DNA of 64,000 nucleotides from Pyropia yezoensis (GCA_009829735.1 CM020618.1:42608878-42672877); one strand, 5' to 3'; shown: positions 41,408 to 52,120, counted from the first letter of the stretch. Program-made: numbers and translations. Notes: generated from the letters alone by a model not told the origin.

Positions 41408-41814
41408 TGTAGCATATCCGCCCCTTGTACCGAATTCCGGTATTTACTGGCTTGTAGCCCCCCTGACTGGTGGCCCCAGCCTTGTTGGCATGGGTCCGCT
41501 TGTGGCTCGCCCTTTGGGGGACTACTTTTGTTTTGTATTGTTTATCTGTCCTTGCCTTGGAGGGATCTTTTCTATTGACTGCTATGCTCGTAGCGATCGG
41601 CCGTCCGGCCTCCGCTCGGTCGCTCGACCGGCATATTGTTTTCGCCTTTATCTGCGACGTGGGGACTCGCCGCTGCCTTCGGCCGGCTTGCTCCCCATCG
41701 AACGTCCAGGAGCTAAAGGTCTGTCTTCTTTGCCTCTACGGTAATAGCTTCCTCTTTGCCTTCCGGGCGCCGGTCGGTCCCATATCCTTTATATTGGGTA
41801 ACACATATTCCACA
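41408..41814 (+). repeat. Element A 3' LTR
   Basis: 407 bp starting TGTAGCATATCC and ending TTCCACA; matches 3739-4145 with about three substitutions. The CTCGT duplication follows at 41815. Confidence 0.95.
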
Positions 41815-42414
41815 CTCGTCCCCAAAAAGGACTCAGACGCGTATGCAAAAGCGTGGGAGCTGTGGCGGGGCGTGCGGTCGACTTTGAGCCGCGCGGCCGT
41901 TATCAGCCCGGAGGAGTCCGTGCGGTTTCGTGCGGACACGAGGGAGTTTGTAACCCTCCTGTGTCGCTCGTTCCCCTGGGTGCGCGTGTCTCCAAAGCTG
42001 CATGCGCTGTGGTGCCACGCACCAGACTTTCTCGACCGTTTTGGCAGTATTGGCCTGTACGGCGAGCAGGGAATTGAGGCCTGGCACGGGCACATGAACC
42101 AGCATGCGGACGAGTACCCGGCCGCGACCGAGCTGGAGTCCGCGTCAATGTATCTTCGGGCGATGGCGCTCGCTCGGGACGCGAGTGACTCCCATAGATC
42201 GCCGCATACGCGGCGGTCATCTGCGGCACCGGGGGCGAGGCGAGCTACCAAGCCGGGGGACGGACGACTCAAGGAGAACAAAGTCGCCGTACCCCTGTGC
42301 GACTCGACTGAGGAGCAGGCGGTCAAGGAGGGCGAGAAGTGGGCTGGCTCTCAGTTCGAAGAGGCCGATCGAATTGCGTCTTCGTTTCTCGGCCGCATTG
42401 CTGGTTCCATGTAG
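41815..42414 (+). pseudogene. DDE transposase-like ORF, 3' part after element A
   Basis: This continues the frame interrupted at 3738; removing element A and one CTCGT copy leaves the frame in phase. About 198 codons to TAG 42412-42414. It contains SPKLHALWCHAPDF and GLYGEQGIEAWHGHMNQ, the most conserved end of this family; the Glu of EQG-E is a candidate third catalytic acid. The tail is polar and probably disordered. The open frame suggests the gene, host or transposon, was intact until the insertion. Confidence 0.65.
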
Positions 42415-43723
42415 GAAACGTACAAACCTTCTTGCTTTCTCGAACCATTGGCTCAAAAAGCCCACCACAGCATGTCACCAGAGCTGTCCTGGCCGGGGTA
42501 GTCCCCTACACGTGGACATACTTTTCATATACATGAGCTTCTTGCATCTGAAGATAGAAACTTACTGACAGAGAGACGTGCAGCCACTCACACAAGAGAA
42601 TTGCAGGGCGATATCCAACCAGAGCGGACCTGAGACCTCGAAACCCGTAAGGCAAGGATCGGCCTCTGTTAACTAGGCGTGGGGGAGGGGCAAAACCGCC
42701 GCGCGCCAACACGCCGGTAGGCGCGGGGCGGCAACAAAACGGCCGCCCCCCCCCCCAGCGGGTAGCCGCCGCTGGGTGTGGGCGGCCCGAAAGAAAAAAC
42801 CGCCGAGGCAGCCAGGCGCCCCAGAGCAGCAGCGGCGGGCCCTCCGCGCCGCGCCGCCAAGCGGGGGGGGGGGGGAGGGGGGCGAGGCGGTATCGCCAGC
42901 GCTGAGCGCCAACCCCCCTCCCCCCTCCCCTGGCCGCGAGTCGCCCAAGGCCAGTGCCCACCAGCCGCTTGGCCCGCCGCTCCCGCCAGCGCCGCAAGTC
43001 CCCAAGTCCGCCCCGCCGCGGCCCGGTAACGCCCAGTTACCGAAATCGTCCGCAAAGGGGGGAAGAGGTGCAAAAATCGCGGACCCATCCCACGGCACCG
43101 TTGCTGGCAAGGGCTACCAAGGGGGGTTGATATGTATGTAGGCGGGTGCCTAAACATCGCGGGTCGACGAGGCATGTGATATGGTAGCTTCTCATCTCAC
43201 ACTCACGGGGCTTGGGCACAAACTGGGGAGTGCGTCGAAGCACAGCGAAACTTCTGCGGCTTATTATACATGCGCTTAGTTCCATTGCTCTCTGCATTCT
43301 TGCTTACGAAAACAGGTCGGTGAGGTGCATAAACGTGGTGCCTCAGTTCTTTCCTGTTCCCCCATTGCGACCACGCCTTTGCGTGTCGCTCACCGACTGG
43401 CTCCCGCCCGCCGATCCCCTTCGCTCTCGTAGGGTGGTGGTGGTGCTCTGCTCGTCCTCCCCAGCCCGCGGGCCCATTGTGCTCAGTGTGCCCCCTCCTT
43501 CGCCACCACCCCCCTCCCCCTCCCACCCCCCCCAGACGCCTCTGAGCGATGAACGATTCGGCAGAGCGGCGGCCGCGCGCCCTGGTCACGGCAACTGAGG
43601 GGGAAGTGAGCGCTCGACGGGCGCGGCTCTCGCCAGCGCGCTCGCGGGTGTGCGGCAGACCACGCGGGACTCAGAGGGGGGAGGTCGACGGCGCCCGCCC
43701 CCGAACCCCTGGCGTACAAGTCC
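42415..43723. other. No recognisable gene; C/G-rich low complexity
   Basis: 3' flank of the transposase-like ORF followed by G and C homopolymers (42740-42910, 43500-43530). Several open frames on both strands exist only because of the base composition; none has recognisable motifs. Confidence 0.4.
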
Positions 43724-44400
43724 ACCAGGCCCGGACGGTGCCGACCCACGAGCCCGACGCGATGACCCCGCCGTGGCCCGGCCGGAAGGCGACGGCCGAA
43801 GCGGCTCCCGTGAGGCCGTCGACGGTGTTGAGTAGCGCGCCCGTGTGCAGGCTCCACACGAGCAGGAGGAGCGGCAGCCCGCAGCAACCACATCGCCCGG
43901 CGCGTCCGCGGCAACGGTGCCCTGCTGCCGTGCGGGCCGCGGGCCGACCAGCATCCGGAATCATCAGCACCGGCGGACGCCGTACGCCCGGAACGCCCCG
44001 TCGGCCGGCCTGGAGAGCAACACGTCACGGGCCCTGAAGTGCAGCGCCGAAATCGGCGACGCCGTCGCGGGGTCGAGAAAGGTGGCCACCGCCGCCCCCG
44101 TCTCGGCGTCCCACAGCTTGACTCAGCCGTCCCCCCAGGTGGTCCCCCGGAGCCGCCCTTCGGGGGAGTAGGCCGCCGCCGACGGGGGCAGCAGGTGGGA
44201 CTGCCAGTTGAGGAAGTGATGTGCGACTTGGAGCGCCACTCCCACACCAGCAGCTGGCCCGCCGCGGCAGACGCGCGCGCCACCCACCCCCCGTCGGCCG
44301 ACACGTCAGCGGCGGAGATGGACCACGCCGCCACAGACAGGGTGTGCTGCAGGCGCAGCGTGCTCGCAGACGCTTCGTGGTCCCCAGCGTCGGGCCGGAT
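43724..44400 (-). pseudogene. PWP2/UTP1-like WD40 pseudogene
   Basis: Read on the minus strand in shifting frames, this resembles the middle of PWP2 (UTP1), a WD40 subunit of the U3 snoRNP/SSU processome. LQHTLSVAAWSIS, GGWVARAS and GQLLVWEWRS match the PWP2 segment around GQLLVWEW. After a frame change come AYSPEGRL, GDG-stop-VKLWDAETGA and PISALHF. Another frame holds LLVWSLHTGALLNTVDG and VIASGSWVGTVRAW. There is at least one in-frame TGA (minus strand at 44123-44125), further stops near 43970, and two or more frame changes. PWP2 is essential in yeast, so an intact copy should exist elsewhere. The decayed N-terminal part may extend to about 44545. Confidence 0.75.
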
Positions 44401-45649
44401 GGGGACCCACAGCCGCTCCCGCACCTTGACACCCGCATCGCCCTTGATGTCACCAGCAAAGAGGGCGGCGTCCCGGCCAGCGTCTTTGGTGGCGGGGTGC
44501 ATGTCCCGCGGAAGCTCGTACACACGGTGGGGGACAGGTATCCACCCATTTGCGTGAGAGTGCCAGGGGGGAGGGGGGGGACGCCCCGCCACGGGACGGC
44601 GCGTCACCGGCAGACGGCCCGTCCTCGTCACTGTCGCTGCTGTCGCTGCCGCTGTCAGTGCCACTATCGCTGCTGCTGGCACTGCTGCCGCTGCTGCCGC
44701 TGCTGCCGCTGCTGCCGCTGCTGCTGCTGTCACTGCGGCCGCCATCTCTGTCGTCACCGGCAACGGCACTGTCTGCCCCTCGTGCCCGTCCCCCGTCCGC
44801 GCCAGCTCCCCGCCCATCCAACCCTCACCCCCGCACCTGTGGGACGCTTCGCCAACGTCCCCCATCCCACCAACCGCCACCCTCCAGTCATCCTCCACTC
44901 CGCCGTGAGCCCCTCCCTCTCTGGCGCCACCGCAATCGCCACCGCCACCGCCTGGGCCTGACCGTCCTCGCGGCGGGCACGTCGGTCCCCGAAAAGAGAA
45001 CAAAAAAAAAAAAAAAACCGAAACAGCTACCCGCGCTTCCCCACCACCGCAGACGGATGCCTCGGCGCAGCGGCGGGGGTGCAGACGCCACCACCATCGG
45101 CGGCGGCGCCCAGTGGGCAGGAGAGCGCGCTGCCCTGCCCAATACCGCGCCCCGCGGGCGCTCCCATTGGGCAGGGGAGCGCGCTGCCCTGCCCAATACC
45201 GAGCCACGCGGGCGCTCCCATTGGACAGGGGAGCGCGCTGCCCGCCGAGGCCGACGGTGTTTTGAATGGGGCGCGCCGCCGCCGCCGTGCGGGGCGGCGG
45301 CAGCCGGGAAGGAGGAGGAGGCATCGGGCGGGCGGGGCGGGAAGGAGGAGGAGGCATCGGGCGGGCGGGGCGGCGATGAGTGAGGGTGGGGAGGGGGATG
45401 CAGCCACTTGCGTAGAGAATAGGGGAGGGATTGGGGGAGGGAGGGGGGGGTGGTGGGGGGGGGGGGGGAGGCGGTGTTGCGGGAACAGAGGCCATTTGTT
45501 CGTACGCGGGGGCGAGGGCAGTGTGCGTGTAGTCTGTGGCGCCCAGGCGGCCGGGCGGCCGCCGCCTGGCTGGCTCGAGGGCGGGGGAAGGGGGGTGGGG
45601 CGGGAAGGCGCCGCCGCCCCCATTGGCAGCACCCGCCGGCGGGCCGGCC
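44401..45649. other. Simple-sequence and tandem-repeat-rich spacer
   Basis: Contains a CTG/CCG triplet run (about 44650-44740), a 16-17-base A run at about 45002 and no supportable gene. Long frames on both strands are Ala/Pro/Gly/Arg composition artefacts. Confidence 0.5.
45114..45240 (+). repeat. 54-bp tandem repeat
   Basis: Units start at 45114, 45168 and 45222 (TGGGCAGG.GAGCGCGCTGCC), a bit over two copies with few changes. A second small tandem (33 bp, two copies of a GGAAGGAGGAGGAGGCATCG unit) follows at about 45307-45372. Confidence 0.8.
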
Positions 45650-46212
45650 GCCATCAACATCTTCCTTCTTCCCCGGGGGATCTCCCCGCCCCTGCCCCGG
45701 TGGCGTCCCGTTTGCCACACGCGCTACGACCTCGAGGCGGAGGTGGTGGCGGGGGTGGTGGCGCTGCCGCCGGGGGTGTACTGTGGGGAGGCGGTATTCG
45801 TGCCGCGGGGTGCGGGGCTGGGTGCGGCAGCGGCGGCGGCAGCGGCGGCGGCGGCGGCGGCGCCACCGAGCCGCCCGCTCCGTCCGCGCAGGGCGGGGGC
45901 CCTGGCTCGACAGGAGGCGACCCCACTGCGGGTGCCACCGCCGCGGCGGCCGGCGCCGAGGATGGGTACCTGATGATCTTTCCATGGTCGGCCGGCGCCG
46001 TGGCTGGTGTCAAAGGTGGCGCCTCCCACCTGGCCATCTTTGACGGAGCGACAATGGACAGCACGCTAGTGGCGCGACGGGACCTGGGGGGCGCACAAGT
46101 GCCCTACGGCTTTCGCGGCGCTTGGGTGCCCGCCGACGGCTCGCAGGGGTATCCGGAGGGGGTGGAGACGCCGGTGGAGCCGGGCGTTGATGCGGCGATC
46201 AACTGCCGGTGA
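45650..46212 (+). pseudogene. Carotenoid cleavage dioxygenase (RPE65 family) C-terminal fragment
   Basis: YDLEAEVVAGVVALPP..YCGEAVFVPRG (about 45724-45812) matches the '(S/G)GEP-FVPR' segment of carotenoid oxygenases. In a different frame, EDGYLMIFPW, SHLAIFDGATM and QVPYGFRGAWVP (45958-46130) match the C-terminal 'EDDGYLL ... PYGFHG' part, with a stop at 46210-46212. The frame change falls in the GGC triplet run near 45830-45860. The family normally has His in the last motif, the fourth iron ligand; here the codon is CGC (Arg). The upstream three-quarters of the enzyme, with the other three His ligands, is not recognisable nearby. I read it as a dead fragment, though a one-base assembly error in the repeat is possible. 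Confidence 0.65.
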
Positions 46213-47371
46213 ATGAATGGTGGGAGCGGGGAGGGTGCACGCCTCTCTTTTCACGTATAGGTCGAAGGGCTTGTTCGCGTCCATCTGGCTTTTCACCCCT
46301 CAGAGCAACGTGCAGCACGGAAGGTTGACAAGGATGTAAGACACCTTCCGGTAGCGACAGATGCGAACGCACGGAAGGGCCCCCGTCAGCACGAGAATAC
46401 AGCGCGCGCACCCGCACGGACAACGAGCAGCACCCCATCCTCATCTCCTGACACGCCTCGTGTCCACCGTGTCAGCTGATTGAGCCGCTCACTACGAGTA
46501 TACTCGTCCAATCTCGGACGACCATCTCCTCCCTACCCAACTGCGGTCACGCCGACCCTACCGTGGCATTATTTTCTCGCGGGACCGAGGGACGGACGAG
46601 TCGCATTGATTCCGTTGGCTTGGCTTCCGCTGCACCGCCACCGCCTGGCAGCGCGCTCTGTCTTGCGACCGACTCCCCCCCCCCCCACGTCGCCGTCTCG
46701 GTCGGCAACGCTGCCCTTCCCCACCGCCTCACCCGCCCCGCCGTTTTCCCCGTCTGCTGCTGGCAGCTGCCACCGCCACCCGCTGCCGTTTTTCCCCCAC
46801 CCATCCTGGCGGTCATGGACGAGGGGTGACCAAGCCCGCAGCTGGCGGTGTTCCCTTGTTTCCCGCCCCTCCCCCCCCCGCTTTGCCGTCGTTGCCGCGG
46901 CGGCCGCGCGCCCTGGCCGGGGGGGTACAAAATTTTCGGTGTGGCCGCCGGCGCCCCGCACGATGCCCTTGTACCGAATGAGCGTGTACTGCTATTGACA
47001 CTGACGGTGCCGGCGGAGGCAGGAGTGGGTGGGTACGGTGCAAGGGGCGGGGGGGGGGGGACGGTTAGGGCGGCTGGGAGGGGGGGGGGGAGTCCTTCGT
47101 CGTCACTGTGCTCGCCGCGGCGGTCGTTCTCAAAGGCGAGCGCCGGGGAGGGGGGGGGACGGGGAGGTGAGTCAAAGGCGAGCGCCCGAGAGGGGGGGGG
47201 GGGGCGGGGAGGTGAGGGAGAGCACCGTAACTCCGTGAGCCTCGCTTCATCGTCGGGATAGCGTTCTCCGCCCGCCCCCCCCCCGCCCTCATCCTCCCTT
47301 CCCCTTTCCCCATCTTCCCCATCCCCCGTATCCTTCTGTGGCTGGTGCGCCAGCCTTCTCGGCCGCCCGCG
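46213..47371. other. No recognisable gene; G-run repeats
   Basis: Contains two ~45-bp imperfect repeats (TCAAAGGCGAGCGCC followed by G runs) at about 47128-47215. A short island with normal composition at 46915-47030 gives YKIFGVAAGAPHDALVPNE on the plus strand, which I do not recognise. The end of the region is the upstream flank of the FkbM gene. Confidence 0.4.
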
Positions 47372-49486
47372 ATGGCGTCTCCCCCTCCCCTTGCGCACGG
47401 TGGGGGCGACGCCCGCGGTCACCGCCGGGACCACCACTACCGGAAAGACCGTTCCATCCGGCGGGCACGCGGCGACCCCCCGTCGACGGCGGCCAAGGCG
47501 GGTGGTCGCCTGGGCGGGTGCGCCTGTTGTGGCGGCGGCACGCGGCTGCCGCCGTGCGCTGGGGGGCCGACCGCGGCTGGCGCTGCCGCCGCCACTGGTT
47601 GCGGTGGTGGCAACGGTGGCGGCGGTGGGGGGGGGGGTCGTGGTGGCGGCAGCGCCCTGCTCGCGCCCGCGCGGGTGGCCACGGTGGCGGCGGCGGCGCT
47701 GTTTGCGGCAACCGCGGTGGTGGTGGTGATGGTGGCGGGGCCGGCGCGGCCACTGCTGACTGCCCGCCTGGCGCCGCTGGCGGCGGGGGGGGGGAGATGG
47801 GGCTGGACCGTCACGGGCGAGTCGGTGGCCGATTCGGGGGCGGCCACGTCGGCGGCGGCGTGTGGGGCGGCGGCCGCGGCGCTTCTCACCCCCGACCATG
47901 GGCAACGGTTTTGGGGGGAGGGCGGCTCAACGGGGTTCAAGCGGGTGCTCGGCACTGCCCGGGCCCGCTTGGCCGCTACGGACGGCCAGGGCCTTGCCGG
48001 CGGGGCCGAGCACACCCCACAGGCGGGTGCCGGCGCCGCCACCACCACCACCACCAATTCTACCACCACCACCGCCACCACCGCCGCCGCCGCCACCGCC
48101 ACCCCTGCCGCTGCCGCTGCGCCTGCCGCCGCCACGGCGACGGCCGTCGCCCACCGGGAGCGCCCTGTGGTGGTGGACGTTGGCGCCAATGAGGGCCAGT
48201 CTTTGAACGCGTGGCGCCGCGCGTACGCTGCCCCCCGCATCTACGCGGTGGAGGGCAACCCGGACACGGCCGAGCGCCTGGCTGCGACGCTGGCTCGGGA
48301 GGGAGTGGCCGACGCGGACGCTTTTGGGGGGGGCGCGGCGGGGGAGGAGCGCCGGGCGGGAGGGGTCACGCTCCTTCAGTCGCTTGTGGGTAACACCACC
48401 CGTGAGGCGACATTTCGGCGGTCACGGACGGCGGCGGAGAGCCAGGTAAGCGGCCTTTGGCCAGACGGGGCGGCCCAGCGGGACCGCCACAAATTTGACT
48501 ATATTGTACGTTGGGGCACTGTGGCGGCAGGAGGGTGGCGGTAGCACTGGTTGCTTGGGGGCAGAGGGTGACGGTGGGAGAAACTTGTGCGCGGGGGCGC
48601 AGCAGGCAGAGTGGGTGGAGCGCGGTGCTTCTCGGGTTGTCGTCGGGGCGGGACGCGGTGCCCCTCGGTGATGGTGGCGCGCGCACGAGCGGGTGGACGA
48701 GCGTGCGGGTGTGCCGGTCTGTCTGCGGCGGTCGGCCTCTGGACAGCTTTGTACTGGAATTGTGCGGTCGGCGAGCGGTTGATGGAGACCATTGCTGAGC
48801 TCCTGTCACTGACCACTTCAGGCATGGGTGGCGGCCGAAGGAACTCCGTTTCAGCCTTCGGTGCACTCTTTCCATTGTTCCCACTTACACTGTTGCATGT
48901 CCCTTTCCTTCTCTCTCCCCCCGTCACCCTCATCTTCCCCTTCTACTCACCCCCTTCTCCTGGTTCGCAGAAGATTCAAGTGAACACCCTGGACAACATC
49001 CTCGCGGCGGCCACAGCCGGCCTCCCCCCCTCCCAGCGGCTGCCAAGGCCCCCGTCGGGCACTCTCAGCGCCCGCACGTACTCGATTGACCTGCTTAAGA
49101 TTGATGTCGAGGGATGGGACGTGTCCGCCATGGCCGCCTCGCCCGCCACCCTCTCTGCCTCCCGGCTCGTCCTGTGGGAGTGTCACGCGCTGATGCAGGC
49201 TGCGGAGGGGGGGCCCGGGACCACCCACGATGCCGCAGCAGCGATGCTGGCGGGGCTGGGCTTTGAGAGCTACAAGCTCGGCCGTGGCTCCACCCTGCTG
49301 CGCTTTGACGGCGACTGGGGAAACGCGATGCTCGACGAGCCAAAGTACATGGGCTGGCACAACTGTCTTGCCATCCGGCGGGACGAGCCGCTTCGCGTGC
49401 CGCTGCTGCGGTCGCTGAGCAAAAACATCCAAGAATGTTTGGTGCCATGGGGGCTGCGGGAGGCGGCGGGAGGTGCCAAGCGCTGA
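47372..49486 (+). CDS. FkbM-type SAM methyltransferase, two exons
   Basis: Exon 1 is 47372-48445 and exon 2 is 48971-49486, joined by a 525-bp GT-AG intron (donor CAG/GTAAGC, acceptor TTCGCAG/AAG, phase 0), for about 529 residues. I chose ATG 47372; the frame upstream has only a GTG. Residues ~1-99 are Arg/Gly-rich. Residues ~100-123 form one hydrophobic helix (VATVAAAALFAATAVVVVMV), so a type II membrane anchor in the secretory pathway is likely. A Thr/Ala-rich stalk follows. The methyltransferase has SAM motif I VVVDVGANEGQS (~266-277) and the acidic ligand in AVEGNP. In exon 2, LLKIDVEGWDV matches the conserved FkbM 'DVEG' motif, followed by LVLWECHAL. FkbM enzymes O-methylate sugars or small metabolites; a lumenal glycan substrate is inference. 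No lesion is seen. Confidence 0.85.
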
Positions 49487-49903
49487 CTTTGGAGGGAAGG
49501 GGAAAGACGCAGGGAGGGGATGTGGGGAGGGGGAGGCGGGGAGGTGTCGGTGGCGGCGTATGCGATGAGAGAGGAGGCGCTCACGCGTGGTGTGTACGCG
49601 CCGCAGATCAGGGGTGGCACAGGTCACGAACCCTTTTTATTTGCTCGAGCGTGGTTGTGTCTGGATGTACTGTACTGCTCATACAGTGCATACATATATA
49701 CATGCGAGACGCCGACGTCTTGAGTACGTTCGTGCTGGTTCTCCCTCTTTCCGGCGTTGCATCCCGGGGCGGGGACGCTTGAAGCGTTGTGCATCTTTCA
49801 GCCACGTATGGAAATTTCCTGGTATGACACGACCCCCTCCCCATGTGGTCTTCCTGCGTGATTCGAGACTTTCAGCAAGTAGGATCTGGGTATGGTGTGT
49901 GTA
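49487..49903. other. 3' flank of the FkbM gene; nothing recognised
   Basis: Composition becomes less GC-rich. No ORF or repeat that I can support up to the start of the MITE. Confidence 0.4.
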
Positions 49904-50387
49904 TTGCAGTTTTCCGAACTTTGTCCGAACTACTGCAGTTATCCGAATTTTGTCCCATGTGGACAAGAGCAAGAGCAAGTGTACAAGAGCAACCAAGGGC
50001 CAATCGCATGCTCGCAGCAGAGGGCTGTCCAATGGCGTGCTGCAACACGTCTGTCGGAAGAACCTGATGATTGGCTATGGCCTCAACTGCTCTCGCAACG
50101 AACGCTGGTTGGTAAAAACACTCTTGTTTCTTCATCGGATCTCGCTGGTTGGCCCTTTATCTCATGTCATCTCTGTCAAGAACAGTCCGAAGCGCTCAGC
50201 CGGTGCTTGTTCTGCCCTCGAAGTGGTCAGAATTCCCAAGAGAACCCCCGATCACACTGTTCGTACAACAACGGACCCTCATGCAGAGCAGTCATTCGCC
50301 AGAGAGGCAGCATCTGAGTCATATCATTGGTCAAACACAGTTTGCTCTTGCTCTTGTCCACATGGGACAAAATTGGGAGAACTGCAA
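49904..50387 (+). mobile_element. MITE-like element, copy 1 (TA target site)
   Basis: 484 bp bounded by TTGCAGTT...AACTGCAA with TA on both sides (49902-49903 and 50388-50389), as in Tc1/mariner-type insertions. Inside lie long inverted repeats: AATTTTGTCCCATGTGGACA plus AGAGCAAGAGCAA near 49945-49978, and its complement near 50342-50374. The first 30 bases of the left end are imperfectly duplicated. No transposase is encoded, so it would need one in trans. Confidence 0.65.
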
Positions 50388-50389
50388 TA

Positions 50390-52120
50390 GACAAGAGCAA
50401 GAGCAAGTGTGCAAGAGCAAGGGCCAATTCATGCTCGCAGCAGAGGGCTTACCAATGGCGTGCTGCAACCATGGTTGGCAAAATGCATGCATTTTTTGAG
50501 TCGCCTTTGATTAAAGCATATTTGATTAAAGCATGCTTTAATTAAAGACATTTTTAATCAATCAACGATGTGTCATTTTTTATACCTTTCTTGACATTGA
50601 ACTAAGAACTAAATACCCCTGGACTTGTGCGCCTCCCACATTGCCCACCGTGAATAAGCGTGTGGTTGGGCGCCAACCAAGCAGCCGCCGTGCAACGTTT
50701 GAGTGCCAGTGACGTCCTCTTGGCGCGCCCTCTATCCCTCCCCCTTCCCACCGTGCCACGAGAAGAGCTTCGGGGGCCTACCGGACGGCAGTTAGGGGCC
50801 TCGCCGCTGTCGTCGCAGTCCCTGCGGCCGTCCGAGGCCATTGCCCCCCCCCCCCCACGCGCGCCACCGTGGCCGCAACGACGGCGTCCAGGGCGGCCAC
50901 CACCACCTCAACCCCCCCGGTCAGCGTCCAGTCGACCACAAGCGGGGAGCACCCGAGCGGCAGTGTAGCCTCTTGGGACAGCAGCCCGTGGCGGGTTGCG
51001 GCCGCCCCCGCCGCCCCACTCCCCGCCGGGTGCGCCCGCCACGCATCCAGCTGCACCCCCGCGACGCCGCGGTTGGCAACGGGCGTCATGAGCGGAGACA
51101 CTCCGGCGACAAGTGCCGAACAGGACGGAGCACGCAGGGAGCACCACGTGCAGCAGCCGGTGCTGCAGACAGCCGTGGAGCGGTCCACTCCACCCTCCAA
51201 AGCATCATCGGCACCGCCGTTGCCGCCATCGTCCGCTCCGTGGAACGCCTCGGAGCGCCTCCCCACGCCGGCGGTGCACCTCCAGCTGCGCGCAAGGCGG
51301 CGGCGCACCTCTTCTCCACCCCCCAGCGCCACAATCGCCGACAGGGCGGCCACCGCCGCGCCCAGTACCTTCTCGTCCACCTCCAAGGCCGCCGGGCGAT
51401 GGCCGCCAGAGCGGCCAGTGAGGTGCAATGAGCGACAGTTGTTCTGCGCGCAGCAGCGGCAGCGGTGGGAATTGTGCGTCCCGCAAAATGTGGACGTGCA
51501 CGGGTCGTGCAGTGTGGGTTTGATTGGTCAGTGGCCGATATTTGACATGATCACGACACGAGCACGTCCACTTCTTACGGGACGCACTGTACTCCGCAGC
51601 TTCGCATTCCAGCAAAAGAGTCCTCACTTATCAGGATTTTGTATACTTACTGCCGATAAGTGCTGTATGACTAATGCAACGGTCGGGCTCCGGGGTTCAA
51701 TTAATCTATGCTTTAATCTATGCTTTAATTTTGAAAAAAACATGCAGTGATTAAACTCGTGACAACCATGGGCTGCAACACGTCTGTCGGAAGAACATGA
51801 TGATTGGCTATGGCCTCAACTGCTCTCGCAACGAACGCTGGTTGGTAAAAACACTCTTGTTTTTTCATTGGATCTCGCCGGTTGGCCCTTTATCTCAGGT
51901 CATCTCTGTCAAGAACAGTCCGAAGCGCTCAGCCGGTGCTTCTTCTGCCCTCGAAGTGGTCAGAAATCCCGAGAGAACCCCCGACCACATTGTTTGTGCA
52001 ACAACGGACCCTCACGTAGAGCAGTCATCGGCCAGGGAGGCAGCATCTGAGTCATATCATTGGTCAAACACAGTTTGCTCTTGCTCTTGTCCACATGGGG
52101 CAAAATTAAAAGAACTGTAA
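50390..52120 (+). mobile_element. MITE-like element, copy 2, interrupted
   Basis: Parts 50390-50469 and 51772-52120 together repeat most of copy 1 in the same orientation (about 90 per cent similar by eye), ending with the same GCTCTTGCTCTTGTCCACAT terminal sequence. The outer left tip is missing. The copy is split by a 1.3-kb insertion at GCTGCAAC. Confidence 0.65.
50470..51771. mobile_element. hAT-like non-autonomous element with GC-rich core
   Basis: The insertion is flanked by the 8-bp duplication GCTGCAAC (50462-50469, 51772-51779), and the uninterrupted site is visible in MITE copy 1. The ends are inverted: CATGGTTGGCA at the left, complement of TGACAACCATG at the right. 8-bp duplications and CA..G ends are typical of the hAT superfamily. 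The ends are A/T-rich with repeated TTTAAAGCAT-like motifs, while the core (about 50640-51440) is very GC-rich with open frames (minus strand 50778-51428). That contrast suggests captured host DNA. I do not recognise the captured protein. Confidence 0.6.

Larger units (their letters stand above)
3739..41814 (+). mobile_element. Element A: Ty3/gypsy chromovirus carrying nested elements B and C
   Basis: The LTR pair 3739-4145 and 41408-41814 (407 bp, about three differences seen) and the matching CTCGT duplications define one element. Subtracting B and C with one target duplication each leaves about 9.98 kb. Own parts are 3739-10155, 27421-30363 (now inverted) and 41189-41814. Order in the restored orientation: LTR, PBS, gag, pol with protease-RT-RNase H-integrase-chromodomain and a long C-terminal tail, antisense additional ORF, short purine tract, LTR. 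The element sits inside the transposase-like ORF. Confidence 0.9.

Noticed and set aside
45001-45017. A-run as the poly(A) tail of a retrocopy
   Set aside because: No coding homology directly upstream on the plus strand and no flanking duplication; the neighbouring PWP2 remnant is on the other strand.
43483-45720. 745-codon minus-strand open frame
   Set aside because: Mostly Pro/Ala/Gly/Arg low complexity over GC-rich repeats; only a short part (43724-44400) has real homology, and that needs several frame changes, so the long ORF is not a gene.
46547-47905. 452-codon minus-strand open frame
   Set aside because: Opposite to the FkbM exon 1 and G-run repeats; Arg/Pro/His composition and no motif.
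51797-52120. ~105-codon ORF shared by both MITE copies (also in 50060-50390)
   Set aside because: Differences between the copies are mostly amino-acid changing, so there is no sign of coding constraint; it is a by-product of the repeat.
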